A stretch of DNA of 64,000 bases from Pseudomonas viridiflava (GCF_900582195.1 NZ_UTHA01000259.1:33848-97847); one strand, 5' to 3'; shown: positions 44,487 to 55,101, numbered from the stretch's first letter. Notes: a model not told the origin generated them from the letters alone. Program-made: numbers and translations.

Positions 44487-47400
44487 GATGCAACTCCTTC
44501 GGTGTCCGGGGCAGGCTTGTCCGCCGCCGGTTCAGCGTCGACGCGTTTGGGCGGCAGTGGCGCGAAATAGCCAACCACCAGCAGCAACACGCCAACGCCG
44601 ATAAACGAGACGATCCGGGCGAGGCCGCCACGGTTGCTCAGTTCGACAAAAATCAGTTTGGCCACCACCAGCGCAATCAGCGCCGCGCCGATCAACCACA
44701 CTTCGCGGCGATGGCGCAGATGGCCGCCGATCATCAGCCCGAGCGCCATCAACGTCCAGACGATGGACAAACCGGCCTGCACCAGCATCGAAGCGAGCAG
44801 TTGATCCAGTTCGAACGGGATGCCGGCCCAGTGGTGCGCGGCGCGGGTCACCAGTGCGGTACAGAAGGCAAACAGCGAGACCCCGGCGACCAGTTGCGCG
44901 GTGTAGCTGGCGTAGTCCTGACGGATCGACAATTGTGAAACCGCACTGCGCGACCACACATAAACGCCGAATAGCGCGAACAGCAGGCCCAACTCCAGCG
45001 GGTTGAGCAGCGGCACGTACGGCAGCGGTTCGGCATTGCCATCGCTGACGCCATTCGCCAACCAGAACCACACCAGCATCAACACTGCCAACGGCGCAGC
45101 GGCGTACAAGCGGTACTCGCGAGCAAACGCCGCGACCGGCCATGGCCAGTTACGCGGGGCCGCCGCCAGCAGCAGATACAGACTCGGCAGAATCGCCCAA
45201 CCCAGCCAGCGCCATGCGTTGTATTGCTCGGACAACAGCAGCAGGCCGTAACGCAATTCCAGCGCCAGCATGCCGATCAGCAGCCAGCAGCCGAGTACAT
45301 GTGCCGTACTCAAGGCGCGCACCGGCAGCATCGGCGCCAAACGTTGCAGGCTGAAGAAATGCACGGCGAACACTGCTGCCCACGCCAGCCAACCGAAATC
45401 GGCCGCCGGGTGATAACGCGAATGCCAGGCAGCGAGCAACACCAGACCCGCTGCCGGAATCAGCAAGGTGCAGAGCAAGCCCAGCGCCGGCCATTTCAAA
45501 CGTAGCGACAACACAGTCCCCAACGCCACGCTTACGGCTGCAACCAACAACAGCAACGTGCCTTGCAGATTCGGCGGAGCAAAACGCAACACCTCGCTAA
45601 CCCACGCCAGCGCCCACCAACCCGCGCCCCACACCAGCAACACCTCGGACAGGCGCTGCAAACTCAACGCATCGAAGGCCGAGGCGTGATTGCCCAGTTG
45701 CAGGCGCCACGCACCGATCATCGCGGCCAGGCCAAGCACCAGCGGCGTCCAGAATCCGCCATGGGCCAAAGGCCTCAGACTTTCGCTGGACAGCGGCCCG
45801 AGCAACTCGGGGCCGGCCAGCAAAAACGCCGCGCCACCAATCAACTGCAACAGCAGACCAAAGACAAAACTCACACGCTGCTTGAGGTACAGGCTCAGCC
45901 AGATGATCAACAAACCACTCGCGGCCCACACCGCACTCGCGGTTTGCCACGGCAGCACGAACAGCACCGCCAGATTGATCAACACCAGACCGGCCAACAG
46001 CACCACCGAAAGACCGCGCAGCAGACGCACGTCACTGCGCACCATTTCATCGCGCGCCGCCAGCAGCATGCCGGCGATCAATGCCAGACCGATCAAGGAC
46101 GCACTGAGCAAGCCACTCCAACCAGCATTGAACACTGCCGTCGAATCCTCGCCCGCCCCTTGCAGACGCAACAGAAACAACGCGCCACCGAGCAACTGCA
46201 CGGCAAACGCGGAGAACAGGAAGGTGCGCGATTGAATCCGCAGGCCGACAAACAGGGTCGCCAAACCGGCCAGTGCCCAACTGATCGCCGTGGCCTGAAC
46301 GAAGAAGAACAGCGGCGCCAGCAGATAGAGGAAGGTCAGGCCCAGACACGCCAGCACCGGCAGACCCTGGCGTTCCCAAGGTGACGCCTGCTCCGGCGAG
46401 GCTTTGCGCAGTTGATAGAAGCTGAACAGCAACGCAACACCGAGCATCAACGCGCCTAGCGGTGCACCGTCGAGCAGACTGCTTTCGCCGACCCGCAACT
46501 GACTGAGGAAGGCCAACGCGGAACCCAGTTGCAGCAGCAAGGCAAACGCCCGGGCGAACGGTCGATGCTGACGCAGACCGAGCCAGAAAATCCCCGCACC
46601 CTCCACCGCCCATGCCGCCGAGGTCCAGCGCGCATCCAGCCCCAGCGGGATCGCCAGACTGGCAAAAATCACTCCGAGCGCCAGACAAGTCTCGCCCAGC
46701 AGCACTGCTCGGCCACCCACGAACACCTTGGCCAGCGCCATGTAAATCATGCCCAGGGCCAGTGCACTGAACGCCGCAGCAAACTCCAGATGCTGGACCA
46801 GCGCAAACTGCAATCCGAAGCCAATGATCGGCGGTCCGAATAGCATCGTGCCGTCGACGTAATCGCCCTTGCGCGCCGACCAGTGCAGCAATGCCTCGCG
46901 GTCGTCCGCCGCCGGCGCGTCCGGCATGTCGAGCAATTTGCGCCGGGCGAACAGCAAGCCGATGGCGAGGAACATCAGGAAAAACAGAATCAGGAACGGC
47001 TCGGTGCTCCACAACAGCTCCGGCGCATAGGAGCGCAGGCCCCAGGCGAAACCGATGCCGAAGGTGCCGACGAAGCCGATCAGGTTGAGCAGACGCCAGG
47101 CCTTGAACCAGGCGATGGCAAGAATGCCGGCGTTGAGCAGTGCGAAATAACTGAACAGCGCGACGTGGTTGCCGGCACCGGTCGAGGTCAGGATCGGCGC
47201 GGCAAAACCGCCCAGCGCAGCCGCTGCAGCCAATCCCAAAGCATCCTGGGTAATGGCCAGAATCGCCGAGAAAATCGTGACCGCCACCAGCAGTCCGAGC
47301 GCGGCGGACGGATCGAGCAACGGATGCAGACGCATCGCCGCAAACACCGTCAGATACAGCACCGCAATCCCGGTGCCTTGCAGCATCAAGGCGTAATTGC

Positions 47401-48067
47401 TGTTGCGCCGCCGCAGCCACCAGCCCAGCGCGAGCAAGCCCAGCGCGGCTGCCGCGACACCGGCGTAACGCAATTCGATCGGCACAACCATGCCTTCAGT
47501 GGCGTAGCGCAGCAGGAACGCCAGACCGAAGAACAGCAATACCACGCCGACCCGCAGCACGGTGTTGCCGCCGAACAGCCAATTGCGCGCAGCACTTATG
47601 CCGCGTTCGATGAGGTTCGGACCACGGGGTTCGGCGGGTTGTTGCGGTTCGGGCGTGACGGCGTCAAGGCGCCAGACATCGGCGGGCAGCGGTTGACTGG
47701 TTTCGCTGGCGACGGCGGAAATCGGTTCGAGTTCGGGCGGCAGCTCCCACACCAGTTCGGGCGCTGGAGCTTCTTCGACGACTTTTACGGGTTCTACAAC
47801 AGGTTCGCTGACAGGCGCTGCGCTCGGTGGCGGTGCCGCATGAACCGGCGCACCTTCCAGCAAAAACAGACGCTGTTCAACGCCCTGCAAGGCAATCTTT
47901 GCTTGCTCAAGTTGATGTTGCTGCTCCGTCGTCTGCGCGCCCAGCCGCGCAATGCGGATCGTCTGCCCGATCACCAGCCCCAGCAACGCGCCCAACAGCG
48001 CATCACTGAACGACTCGTCGAGCAGCCAGCCGAGCAACAGCCCGATCAACATGAACATCCATTGCAT
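44483..48067 (-). CDS. DUF2339 family polytopic membrane protein
   Basis: 1194-residue integral membrane protein with more than 20 hydrophobic helices, preceded by a short N-terminal anchor, a coiled-coil segment (TTEQQHQLEQAKIALQGVEQ) and a Pro/Glu-rich linker to about residue 165. The helices begin with VLRVGVVLLFFGLAFLLRYA. It ends in a Pro/Asp-rich cytoplasmic tail. Translationally coupled to the DUF3999 gene. The pair could handle a cell-envelope polymer, but nothing in the sequence proves it. Confidence 0.9.
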   Translation of the reverse strand: MQWMFMLIGLLLGWLLDESFSDALLGALLGLVIGQTIRIARLGAQTTEQQHQLEQAKIALQGVEQRLFLLEGAPVHAAPPPSAAPVSEPVVEPVKVVEEAPAPELVWELPPELEPISAVASETSQPLPADVWRLDAVTPEPQQPAEPRGPNLIERGISAARNWLFGGNTVLRVGVVLLFFGLAFLLRYATEGMVVPIELRYAGVAAAALGLLALGWWLRRRNSNYALMLQGTGIAVLYLTVFAAMRLHPLLDPSAALGLLVAVTIFSAILAITQDALGLAAAAALGGFAAPILTSTGAGNHVALFSYFALLNAGILAIAWFKAWRLLNLIGFVGTFGIGFAWGLRSYAPELLWSTEPFLILFFLMFLAIGLLFARRKLLDMPDAPAADDREALLHWSARKGDYVDGTMLFGPPIIGFGLQFALVQHLEFAAAFSALALGMIYMALAKVFVGGRAVLLGETCLALGVIFASLAIPLGLDARWTSAAWAVEGAGIFWLGLRQHRPFARAFALLLQLGSALAFLSQLRVGESSLLDGAPLGALMLGVALLFSFYQLRKASPEQASPWERQGLPVLACLGLTFLYLLAPLFFFVQATAISWALAGLATLFVGLRIQSRTFLFSAFAVQLLGGALFLLRLQGAGEDSTAVFNAGWSGLLSASLIGLALIAGMLLAARDEMVRSDVRLLRGLSVVLLAGLVLINLAVLFVLPWQTASAVWAASGLLIIWLSLYLKQRVSFVFGLLLQLIGGAAFLLAGPELLGPLSSESLRPLAHGGFWTPLVLGLAAMIGAWRLQLGNHASAFDALSLQRLSEVLLVWGAGWWALAWVSEVLRFAPPNLQGTLLLLVAAVSVALGTVLSLRLKWPALGLLCTLLIPAAGLVLLAAWHSRYHPAADFGWLAWAAVFAVHFFSLQRLAPMLPVRALSTAHVLGCWLLIGMLALELRYGLLLLSEQYNAWRWLGWAILPSLYLLLAAAPRNWPWPVAAFAREYRLYAAAPLAVLMLVWFWLANGVSDGNAEPLPYVPLLNPLELGLLFALFGVYVWSRSAVSQLSIRQDYASYTAQLVAGVSLFAFCTALVTRAAHHWAGIPFELDQLLASMLVQAGLSIVWTLMALGLMIGGHLRHRREVWLIGAALIALVVAKLIFVELSNRGGLARIVSFIGVGVLLLVVGYFAPLPPKRVDAEPAADKPAPDTEGVAS

Positions 48068-48136
48068 GGTCGATATCCCTAAGCAGCCCCAAGCCGGGGC
48101 GAGTCCGGCGATTGCTTCAGTCTAGGCACAAACCCA

Positions 48137-48225
48137 GTGGGAGCGAGCCTGCTCGCAAAGGCGGTTTGTCAGCCAACATTTCTGTTTAACATGACAACCG
48201 CTTCGCGAGCAGGCTCGCTCCCACA
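48137..48225. repeat. REPIN 10
   Basis: Inverted REP pair between glgP and the DUF2339 gene. The left arm reads CTCGCAAAG instead of CTCGCGAAG. Confidence 0.88.
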
Positions 48226-48321
48226 TTGGATCGGTGGCGACTGGAGCATCCGGTAACCGGCGCTCAGTATATCGATCCGGCCCAACAAACGTTGGGCCTT
48301 GCGCACATTTGTTGTGGAAAG

Positions 48322-50772
48322 TTACTCCAGCGCTTTCCAGATATCCGTGGCGTACTCGCGAATCGTCCGGTCGGACGAGAACCAGCCCATCCGCGCCGTG
48401 TTGAGCACTGCCGAACGCCACCAGTTGTTGGAATCGTGCCAATGCGCTTCAACGCGTTTTTGCGCTTCCCAATACGAGTCGAAGTCGGCACAGACCAGGA
48501 AGCGGTCGTAATCCACCAGCGAATCGATCAGCCCGGTATAGCGCGAGGTGTCATCCGGCGAGAACACCCCGCCACGGATCGCTTGCAGCACATCGTTCAG
48601 ACGATGGGAGGCGGCGATGTCCGGCAACGCGCTGAACTCGTGGTTCTGTTTACGCGCTTCAACCTGCTGGGCGCTGAGGCCGAAGATGAACATGTGCTCG
48701 GCGCCGATGCGCTCGCACATTTCCACGTTGGCGCCGTCCAGCGTGCCGATGGTCAGCGCACCGTTGAGGCCGAACTTCATGTTGCTGGTGCCCGAGGCTT
48801 CGAACCCGGCAGTGGAAATCTGCTCGGACAAATCCGCTGCCGGGATGATGCTTTCCGCCAGGCTGACGTTGTAGTTGGGCAGGAACACCACTTTCAGCAG
48901 GCCACGCACGGTCGGGTCGTTGTTCACCACCCGGGCGATGTCGTTGGTCAGCTTGATGATCAGTTTGGCCTGGTGATAACTCGCCGCCGCTTTACCGGCG
49001 AAGATTTTCACCCGCGGCACCCAGTCGACTTCCGGCTCGGCGCGAATCGCCTGATACAGTGCCACGGTGTGCAGCAGGTTGAGCAACTGGCGTTTGTATT
49101 CGTGGATGCGTTTGACCTGCACGTCGAACATTGCTGCCGGATTGACCGCGATGCCCAGCCGTTCGTGTATCAGATAGGCCAAGGCTTTTTTGCTGTGTAG
49201 ACGTTGCTCGGCGAAAGCTTTGCGGAACGCGGTTTTCTCGGCGAACGGCTCCAGATCGAGCAAGCGCTCTTCGGGGTTATCCAGCACCTCCGGGCCAAGG
49301 GAATCGACCAGCATCGAGGTCAATTCGGCGTTGGCCTGGAACAGCCAGCGTCGGAAGGTAATGCCGTTGGTTTTGTTGTTGATCCGCTCGGGGTAGAGCT
49401 TGTGCAGTTCGGCGAACACGGTTTTGCGCATCAACTGCGTGTGCAGTCCTGACACGCCGTTAACGCTGTGCGAACCGAGGAACGCAAGGTTGCCCATGCG
49501 CACGCGGCGACCGTTGTCTTCTTCGATCAACGACACGGCACGGAGCACGTCGAAATCGTGAATGCCTTTGGCCCGCAGCGAGTCGATGTGCTGAGCGTTG
49601 ATCAGGTAAATGATCTGCATGTGCCGTGGCAGCATGCGTTCCATCAAGCCGACCGGCCAGGTTTCCAGCGCTTCCGGCAACAGCGTGTGGTTGGTGTACG
49701 ACAGCGTGTCGACCGTCACTTGCCACGCCGCGTCCCAGGCCACGTCGTAGACGTCGACCAATTGGCGCATCAGTTCGGCAACGGCAATCGAAGGGTGGGT
49801 GTCGTTGAGCTGAATCGCGGCGTGATCACCCAGGGTCAGCACCGAAGTGTGCATGTTGCGATGGCGGCGCAGCAGATCCTGCAAGGAAGCAGCGACGAAG
49901 AAGTATTCCTGACGCAGGCGCAGCTCCTGCCCAGCTTCGGTGCTGTCCGCCGGGTAGAGTACGCGGGAGATGCTTTCCGCGCGCGCCACTTCGGCGACGG
50001 CGCCCAAGTGATCACCGGCGTTGAAGCGCTCCAGGTGCAAATCTTCCATGGCGCGCGCACGCCACAGCCGCAAGGTGTTGACGCTCGCTCCGCGCCAGCC
50101 GACCACGGGCGTGTCGTAAGCAATGGCGCGCACGGTTTCTGCCGGCGACCAGACTTGTTTGGATTTGCCGCTGACATCGGTGACGGTTTCAACGCTGCCG
50201 CCAAAGCCGATGGTGTAAACCACTTCCGGCCGTTCGAATTCCCACGGGTTACCGAAATCCAGCCAATGCTCGGTCTGCTCCTGCTGCCAGCCGTCGACGA
50301 TGGCCTGACGGAACAAACCGTGTTCATAACGAATGCCATAACCGTGGCCGGCGATGCCGAGGGTCGACATGCTTTCCATAAAGCATGCGGCCAGACGACC
50401 GAGGCCGCCGTTGCCGAGCGCCGCGTCAGGTTCCAGCAAACGGATACGTTCCAGATCGACACCGAGTTCAGTCAGCGCTTCGCGGGCAACGTCGAGCAAG
50501 CCAAGGTTGCTCAGGCTGTCGTAGAGCAAGCGGCCGATAAGGAACTCAAGCGAGAGGTAATAAACCCGCTTCTGGCCTTTGCGGTAGATCTGCCGAGTGT
50601 GGTCCATCCAGTGTTCGACCATGTGATCACGCGCCGCCAACGCGATGGCTTCGAACCAGTCGTGGTCGAAGGCGTGATCGGGGTCTTTGCCCACCGCGTA
50701 GGTGAGCTTGGTCAGGACGGCGTCGCGGAATGCGGCCACCTCTGCTTCGCGAACTAGTGGTTCTTGAGTCAT
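48322..50772 (-). CDS. glgP: Glycogen/starch/alpha-glucan phosphorylase
   Basis: Releases glucose-1-phosphate from alpha-1,4-glucans. 816 residues, usual for bacterial GlgP. The pyridoxal-phosphate site EASGTSNMKFGLNGAL with the Schiff-base Lys is intact, as are the N-terminal DAALGNGGLGRLAACF and the central NKTNGITFRRW motifs. No other glycogen gene lies next to it in the window. 260 bp upstream to the divergent cysteine-cluster gene contain no obvious motif. Confidence 0.96.
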   Translation of the reverse strand: MTQEPLVREAEVAAFRDAVLTKLTYAVGKDPDHAFDHDWFEAIALAARDHMVEHWMDHTRQIYRKGQKRVYYLSLEFLIGRLLYDSLSNLGLLDVAREALTELGVDLERIRLLEPDAALGNGGLGRLAACFMESMSTLGIAGHGYGIRYEHGLFRQAIVDGWQQEQTEHWLDFGNPWEFERPEVVYTIGFGGSVETVTDVSGKSKQVWSPAETVRAIAYDTPVVGWRGASVNTLRLWRARAMEDLHLERFNAGDHLGAVAEVARAESISRVLYPADSTEAGQELRLRQEYFFVAASLQDLLRRHRNMHTSVLTLGDHAAIQLNDTHPSIAVAELMRQLVDVYDVAWDAAWQVTVDTLSYTNHTLLPEALETWPVGLMERMLPRHMQIIYLINAQHIDSLRAKGIHDFDVLRAVSLIEEDNGRRVRMGNLAFLGSHSVNGVSGLHTQLMRKTVFAELHKLYPERINNKTNGITFRRWLFQANAELTSMLVDSLGPEVLDNPEERLLDLEPFAEKTAFRKAFAEQRLHSKKALAYLIHERLGIAVNPAAMFDVQVKRIHEYKRQLLNLLHTVALYQAIRAEPEVDWVPRVKIFAGKAAASYHQAKLIIKLTNDIARVVNNDPTVRGLLKVVFLPNYNVSLAESIIPAADLSEQISTAGFEASGTSNMKFGLNGALTIGTLDGANVEMCERIGAEHMFIFGLSAQQVEARKQNHEFSALPDIAASHRLNDVLQAIRGGVFSPDDTSRYTGLIDSLVDYDRFLVCADFDSYWEAQKRVEAHWHDSNNWWRSAVLNTARMGWFSSDRTIREYATDIWKALE

Positions 50773-51032
50773 CGATAGGACCTCGAGCGAGCGGGGAATT
50801 GTCTGAGCCTAGACGGTCTGACCGACGGTCGAGGCGCTGGTTCGGCAGTATTTCCTGAGACTGTGAGCTGGCCCGGCATTACCCTGGCGGATGGGCTAAT
50901 GAATGCAGGGGCCGTGCCGATTTTTCCGGCAAAGTGCCGGCATGGAGAAAAAATCTGGCGAAAGGTTGTTCAAAAATCCACCAGTCCCGGTATGATCGCG
51001 CGCCCTGATGCATACACGCCTGGTAACTCCCG

Positions 51033-51470
51033 ATGATGAAGCCCAACCTGATTGCCGCCGCCGAGATCGACCGTCTCGATACGTGGGCGAAATATTCGGC
51101 CCCGATGTGCGGTTCCTGCATATCCAGCTGCTGCACGCTGCCGGTTGAGGTAAAGATCAAGGATCTGGTGCGCATCGGTGTGGTTGACGAGTTCGAGCTG
51201 GGCGACCCACCGAAGAACATCGCCAAGCGTTTGCAAAAGGAAGGCCTGGTCGAGCGCTTTAATCAAAAGTCGGGGATCTTCACCCTGCAGCGCATGAGCA
51301 ACAACGATTGCTACTACCTGGATCGTAAGAGCCGCCTGTGCACCATTTATGACAAGCGCCCGGATACCTGCCGCAATCACCCGAAGATCGGGCCGCGGCC
51401 GGGGTATTGCGCTTATAAGCCGAAGGAAGTGGTGCGCGAGCAGAATTTCCGCGCAATCGAGAAGTTTTGA
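51033..51470 (+). CDS. YkgJ-family cysteine cluster protein
   Basis: 145-residue protein with the Zn/Fe-S type cysteine cluster family pattern: CGSCISSCC near residue 30, CYYLDRKSRLC near residue 95 and DTCRNHP near residue 115, followed by a YCAYKPKE end. Members are thought to bind a metal or iron-sulfur cluster. The cellular role is unknown. Single gene on the + strand, divergent from glgP. Confidence 0.9.
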   Translation: MMKPNLIAAAEIDRLDTWAKYSAPMCGSCISSCCTLPVEVKIKDLVRIGVVDEFELGDPPKNIAKRLQKEGLVERFNQKSGIFTLQRMSNNDCYYLDRKSRLCTIYDKRPDTCRNHPKIGPRPGYCAYKPKEVVREQNFRAIEKF

Positions 51471-51504
51471 TCTGGCCTGAGATTCTCGGCATCTGATTGG
51501 CCGT

Positions 51505-51596
51505 CTTCGCGAGCAAGCTCGCTCCCACAGTGATCTGTGGTGAACACACATTGTGTTAGCACCCAATAACCCTGTGGGAGCGAGCTTGCTCGCGAA
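51505..51596. repeat. REPIN 11
   Basis: Inverted REP pair between the convergent cysteine-cluster and typA genes, upstream of a strong terminator stem. Confidence 0.9.
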
Positions 51597-51635
51597 GGGA
51601 TCAGCACAGCCACCGCACAAACCACAGACAAACAA

Positions 51636-51670
51636 AAACGCCCCCGGTCTCGCGACCGGGGGCGTTTTTT
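51636..51670. terminator. Bidirectional terminator between ykgJ-like gene and typA
   Basis: Perfect 12-bp stem ACGCCCCCGGTC/GACCGGGGGCGT with a 4-base loop, T-run on the + side and A-run (T on the - strand) on the other. It serves both convergent genes. Confidence 0.92.
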
Positions 51671-51686
51671 TCAAGCGCGGGCTAAA

Positions 51687-53507
51687 TTACGCCTTGGCTT
51701 TCTTGGCCGCGCGGGTACGCTCGCTTTCGTCCAGGATCTTCTTGCGAAGACGGATGGACTTAGGCGTAACTTCGCACAGCTCGTCTTCCTGGATGTATTC
51801 CAGAGCCTGTTCCAGAGTGAAGCGAACAGGTGGTACCAGAGCGATGGTTTCGTCTTTACCCGAAGCACGCATGTTGTCGAGCTTCTTGCCTTTGGTCGGG
51901 TTTACACCCAGGTCGTTGTCGCGGCTGTTCTGACCAACGATTTGACCGTTGTAGATCTCCTGACCGTGTTCTACGAACAGCTTGCCACGAGCCTGCAGGG
52001 TTTCCAGCGAGTAGGTCAGTGCCTTGCCGGTTTCAACCGAAACCAGAACGCCGTTCTGACGGCCGGACATGTGGCCCGACTTCACTGGAGCGTAACGGTC
52101 GAAGATCGAGGTCAGGATGCCAGCACCGTTGGTCAGGGTCAGGAACTGGTTACGGAAACCGATCAGACCGCGAGCAGGGATGTTGTATTCCAGACGAACA
52201 CGGCCCTTGCCATCCGGCACCATGTTGCTCAGGTCGCCCTTACGCAGACCCATCTCTTCCATGACCTTGCCCTGCGATTCTTCAGGGATGTCGATGGTTA
52301 CGTTTTCGAACGGTTCCTGCTTCACGCCGTCAACTTCACGGATGATCACTTCAGGGCGGCCCAGGGCCAGCTCGAAGCCTTCGCGACGCATGGTTTCGAT
52401 CAGTACCGAGAGGTGCAGCTCACCACGGCCGGAAACCTTGAACTTGTCAGCCGAGTCGCCTTCTTCAACGCGCAGTGCAACGTTGTAAAGCAGCTCTTTG
52501 TCCAGACGATCCTTGATGTTACGGGAGGTCACGAACTTGCCTTCTTTACCGCAGAATGGCGAGTCGTTTACCTGGAAGGTCATGGAAACGGTTGGCTCGT
52601 CAACGGTCAGCGGCTTCATCGCCTCGACGGTGTTGATATCGCACAGAGTGTCGGAGATGAACAGCTCGTCGAAGCCGCTGATGCAGACGATGTCGCCGGC
52701 TGCTGCTTCTTCAACGTCAATGCGGTGCAGACCGTGGTGACCCATCAGCTTCAGGATACGACCGTTGCGGCGCTTGCCGTCGGCGCTGATAGCGACAACC
52801 GGGGTGTTCGGCTTGACGCGACCACGAGCGATACGGCCAACACCGATAACACCCAGGAAGCTGTTGTAGTCCAGAGCGGAGATCTGCATCTGGAACGGAC
52901 CGTCACGGTCAACGGCCGGAGGCGGAACGTGGTCAACGACCGCTTGGTACAGCGGAGTCATGTCTTCCGCCATGGCGGTGTGATCCAGACCGGCAATACC
53001 GTTCAGGGCCGAAGCGTAAACAACCTGGAAGTCCAGTTGTTCTTCGGTCGCACCGAGGTTGTCGAACAGGTCGAAGATCTGATCCAGAACCCAGTCCGGA
53101 CGGGCGCCTGGACGGTCAACCTTGTTGATCACCACGATTGGACGCAGGCCGGCTTCGAAAGCCTTCTTGGTCACGAAACGGGTCTGCGGCATAGGGCCGT
53201 CTTGAGCGTCAACCAGCAGCAGAACGGAGTCGACCATCGACATTACGCGTTCAACTTCGCCGCCGAAGTCGGCGTGGCCCGGGGTGTCCACGATGTTGAT
53301 GTGGTAGCCGTTCCAGTTGATGGCGGTGTTTTTCGCCAGAATGGTAATACCGCGCTCTTTTTCCTGGTCGTTGGAGTCCATCACGCGCTCGTCGTTGAGC
53401 TCGTTGCGCTCCAGAGTGCCGGATTGACGCAGGAGTTTGTCTACCAGGGTGGTTTTACCATGGTCAACGTGGGCAATGATGGCGATGTTGCGTAGATTTT
53501 CGATCAC
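51687..53507 (-). CDS. typA: Translational GTPase TypA/BipA
   Basis: Ribosome-binding GTPase of the EF-G family, involved in ribosome assembly and stress adaptation. 606 residues. G1 AHVDHGKTTLVDKLL, G3 DTPGHADFGGE and G4 NKVDR are intact, followed by the EF-Tu-like domain 2 and the BipA-specific C-terminal domain (GRQNGVLVSVETGKALTYSL). The C-terminal end is basic (RTRAAKKAKA). Single gene ending at a strong terminator. Confidence 0.97.
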   Translation of the reverse strand: MIENLRNIAIIAHVDHGKTTLVDKLLRQSGTLERNELNDERVMDSNDQEKERGITILAKNTAINWNGYHINIVDTPGHADFGGEVERVMSMVDSVLLLVDAQDGPMPQTRFVTKKAFEAGLRPIVVINKVDRPGARPDWVLDQIFDLFDNLGATEEQLDFQVVYASALNGIAGLDHTAMAEDMTPLYQAVVDHVPPPAVDRDGPFQMQISALDYNSFLGVIGVGRIARGRVKPNTPVVAISADGKRRNGRILKLMGHHGLHRIDVEEAAAGDIVCISGFDELFISDTLCDINTVEAMKPLTVDEPTVSMTFQVNDSPFCGKEGKFVTSRNIKDRLDKELLYNVALRVEEGDSADKFKVSGRGELHLSVLIETMRREGFELALGRPEVIIREVDGVKQEPFENVTIDIPEESQGKVMEEMGLRKGDLSNMVPDGKGRVRLEYNIPARGLIGFRNQFLTLTNGAGILTSIFDRYAPVKSGHMSGRQNGVLVSVETGKALTYSLETLQARGKLFVEHGQEIYNGQIVGQNSRDNDLGVNPTKGKKLDNMRASGKDETIALVPPVRFTLEQALEYIQEDELCEVTPKSIRLRKKILDESERTRAAKKAKA

Positions 53508-53646
53508 TTGTGTATCTCGATCAGAGGATTCGGTTTGCTGACAAGTCTTGGCAGCGATTAGCAGTAGTGTCCGGCATGGCCGTTACAGCTTGACGGCGGT
53601 GTCGGGGGGCCGGTGACGCAGGCCACAGGCAAACAGCCCCGGGCAC

Positions 53647-55101
53647 TTAGCTCGGTCGATAAACGCGCACATTGGCATGCCCCTCACTGAGCAAATGGTG
53701 AGCATGCAGGCGACTCATCACGCCTTTGTCGCAATACAGCAGGTACTGGCGAGTCGGATCCAGCTCCTTGAAACGAGCGTTCACTGCGTAGAACGGCATC
53801 GTCTGTACTTCTACGCCAGCGAGTTCCAGCGGCTCATCCTCGGCGGCATCCGGGTGACGGATGTCGATCACGATCTGGCCGGCCAGTGCTTCGCTGACTT
53901 CTTCAATCTGTACGTCCTGGCCCAATTCGTCGATCACCCGATCGATCGGCACCAGTTTGGCGTTTTCGAGCGCACGCTCGAGGACCGCCATGTCGAATTC
54001 TTTCTCTTCGTGCTCAACGCGACCGCGTTTGGCGGCGGTCTTCGGATTGACCGAAATAACCCCGCAGTATTCCGGCATGTGCCGGGCGAAATCGGCGGTG
54101 CCGATCTCGTTGGCCGTGTCGATGATGTCCTGCTTGTGCGCCACGATCAGCGGACGCAGGACCAGTTTGTCGGTCACGCAGTCGATCACCGACAGATTCG
54201 GCAGGGTCTGGCTCGATACCTGGGAGATCGCCTCGCCGGTAACCAGCGCTTCGATGTGCAGGCGGTCGGCGATGTTCGACGCCGCGCGCAACATCATACG
54301 CTTCAATACGACGCCCATATGACTGTTATCGACTTTGCCGAGAATTTCGCCCAACACTTCTTCGAACGGAACACTGACAAATAGCACGCGTTGCGAGCTG
54401 CCGTACTTCTTCCAGATGAAATGCGCGACTTCCATCACGCCCAATTCATGGGCACGACCGCCGAGATTGAAGAAGCAGAAGTGCGTCATCAGGCCGCGAC
54501 GAATGATCTGGTACGCCGCAACGGTTGAGTCAAAGCCGCCGGACATCAATACCAGCGTCTGCTCCAACGCACCGAGCGGGTAACCGCCGATGCCGTTGTG
54601 CTGGCTGTGAATGACAAACAACCGTTTGTCGCGAACTTCGATGCGGACTTCGATTTCCGGTGCTTTCAGGTCGATACCAGCGGCACCGCACTCACGGCGC
54701 AGCTTGCTGCCGACGTATTTTTCGACGTCCATCGAGCTGAAGGTGTGCTTGCCCGCGCGCTTGCAGCGCACCGAGAAAATCTTCCCGGCCAGTGCATCGC
54801 CGTAGTGCTGTTTGCACTTTTCGGTGATGTCGTCGAAGTCGCCCAGCGGGTACTCGTCGATCTGCAGAAAGTGCGCGATGCCTGGCATGCAGGTCAGGCG
54901 CTCCCCCATCTCTTTCAAGGCTTTGGGGTCGGTAACGCGGGTTTCCAGCTCGAGATTGTCCCACACACCGTTCACCACCACGGCCGGGTCCAGGTCGCGG
55001 AGCACGGTGCGGATATTCTTGGCCAGCTGGCGGATGAACTTCGTCCGGACAGGTCGGCTTTTGATGGTGATCTCGGGGAAGACTTTTACGATTAGTTTCA
55101 T
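53647..55101 (-). CDS. thiI: tRNA 4-thiouridine synthase ThiI
   Basis: Makes s4U8 in tRNA, and in some species also supplies sulfur for the thiazole of thiamine. 484 residues from ATG 55101. The longer frame adds 21 residues without likeness. Ferredoxin-like and THUMP domains to about 165, PP-loop SGGFDSTVA near 185, a conserved Cys in MPEYCGV (about 344), and a C-terminal rhodanese domain with active Cys in YCDKGVMSR (about 456). Both redox cysteines are present. Divergent from glnA across a 329-bp control region. Confidence 0.96.
   Translation of the reverse strand: MKLIVKVFPEITIKSRPVRTKFIRQLAKNIRTVLRDLDPAVVVNGVWDNLELETRVTDPKALKEMGERLTCMPGIAHFLQIDEYPLGDFDDITEKCKQHYGDALAGKIFSVRCKRAGKHTFSSMDVEKYVGSKLRRECGAAGIDLKAPEIEVRIEVRDKRLFVIHSQHNGIGGYPLGALEQTLVLMSGGFDSTVAAYQIIRRGLMTHFCFFNLGGRAHELGVMEVAHFIWKKYGSSQRVLFVSVPFEEVLGEILGKVDNSHMGVVLKRMMLRAASNIADRLHIEALVTGEAISQVSSQTLPNLSVIDCVTDKLVLRPLIVAHKQDIIDTANEIGTADFARHMPEYCGVISVNPKTAAKRGRVEHEEKEFDMAVLERALENAKLVPIDRVIDELGQDVQIEEVSEALAGQIVIDIRHPDAAEDEPLELAGVEVQTMPFYAVNARFKELDPTRQYLLYCDKGVMSRLHAHHLLSEGHANVRVYRPS

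Noticed and set aside
46047..47420. A 457-codon second frame on the - strand within the DUF2339 gene
   Set aside because: Alternate frame of the same strand, Arg/Ala/Gly-rich, without start-site support. The long membrane protein frame is the real one.
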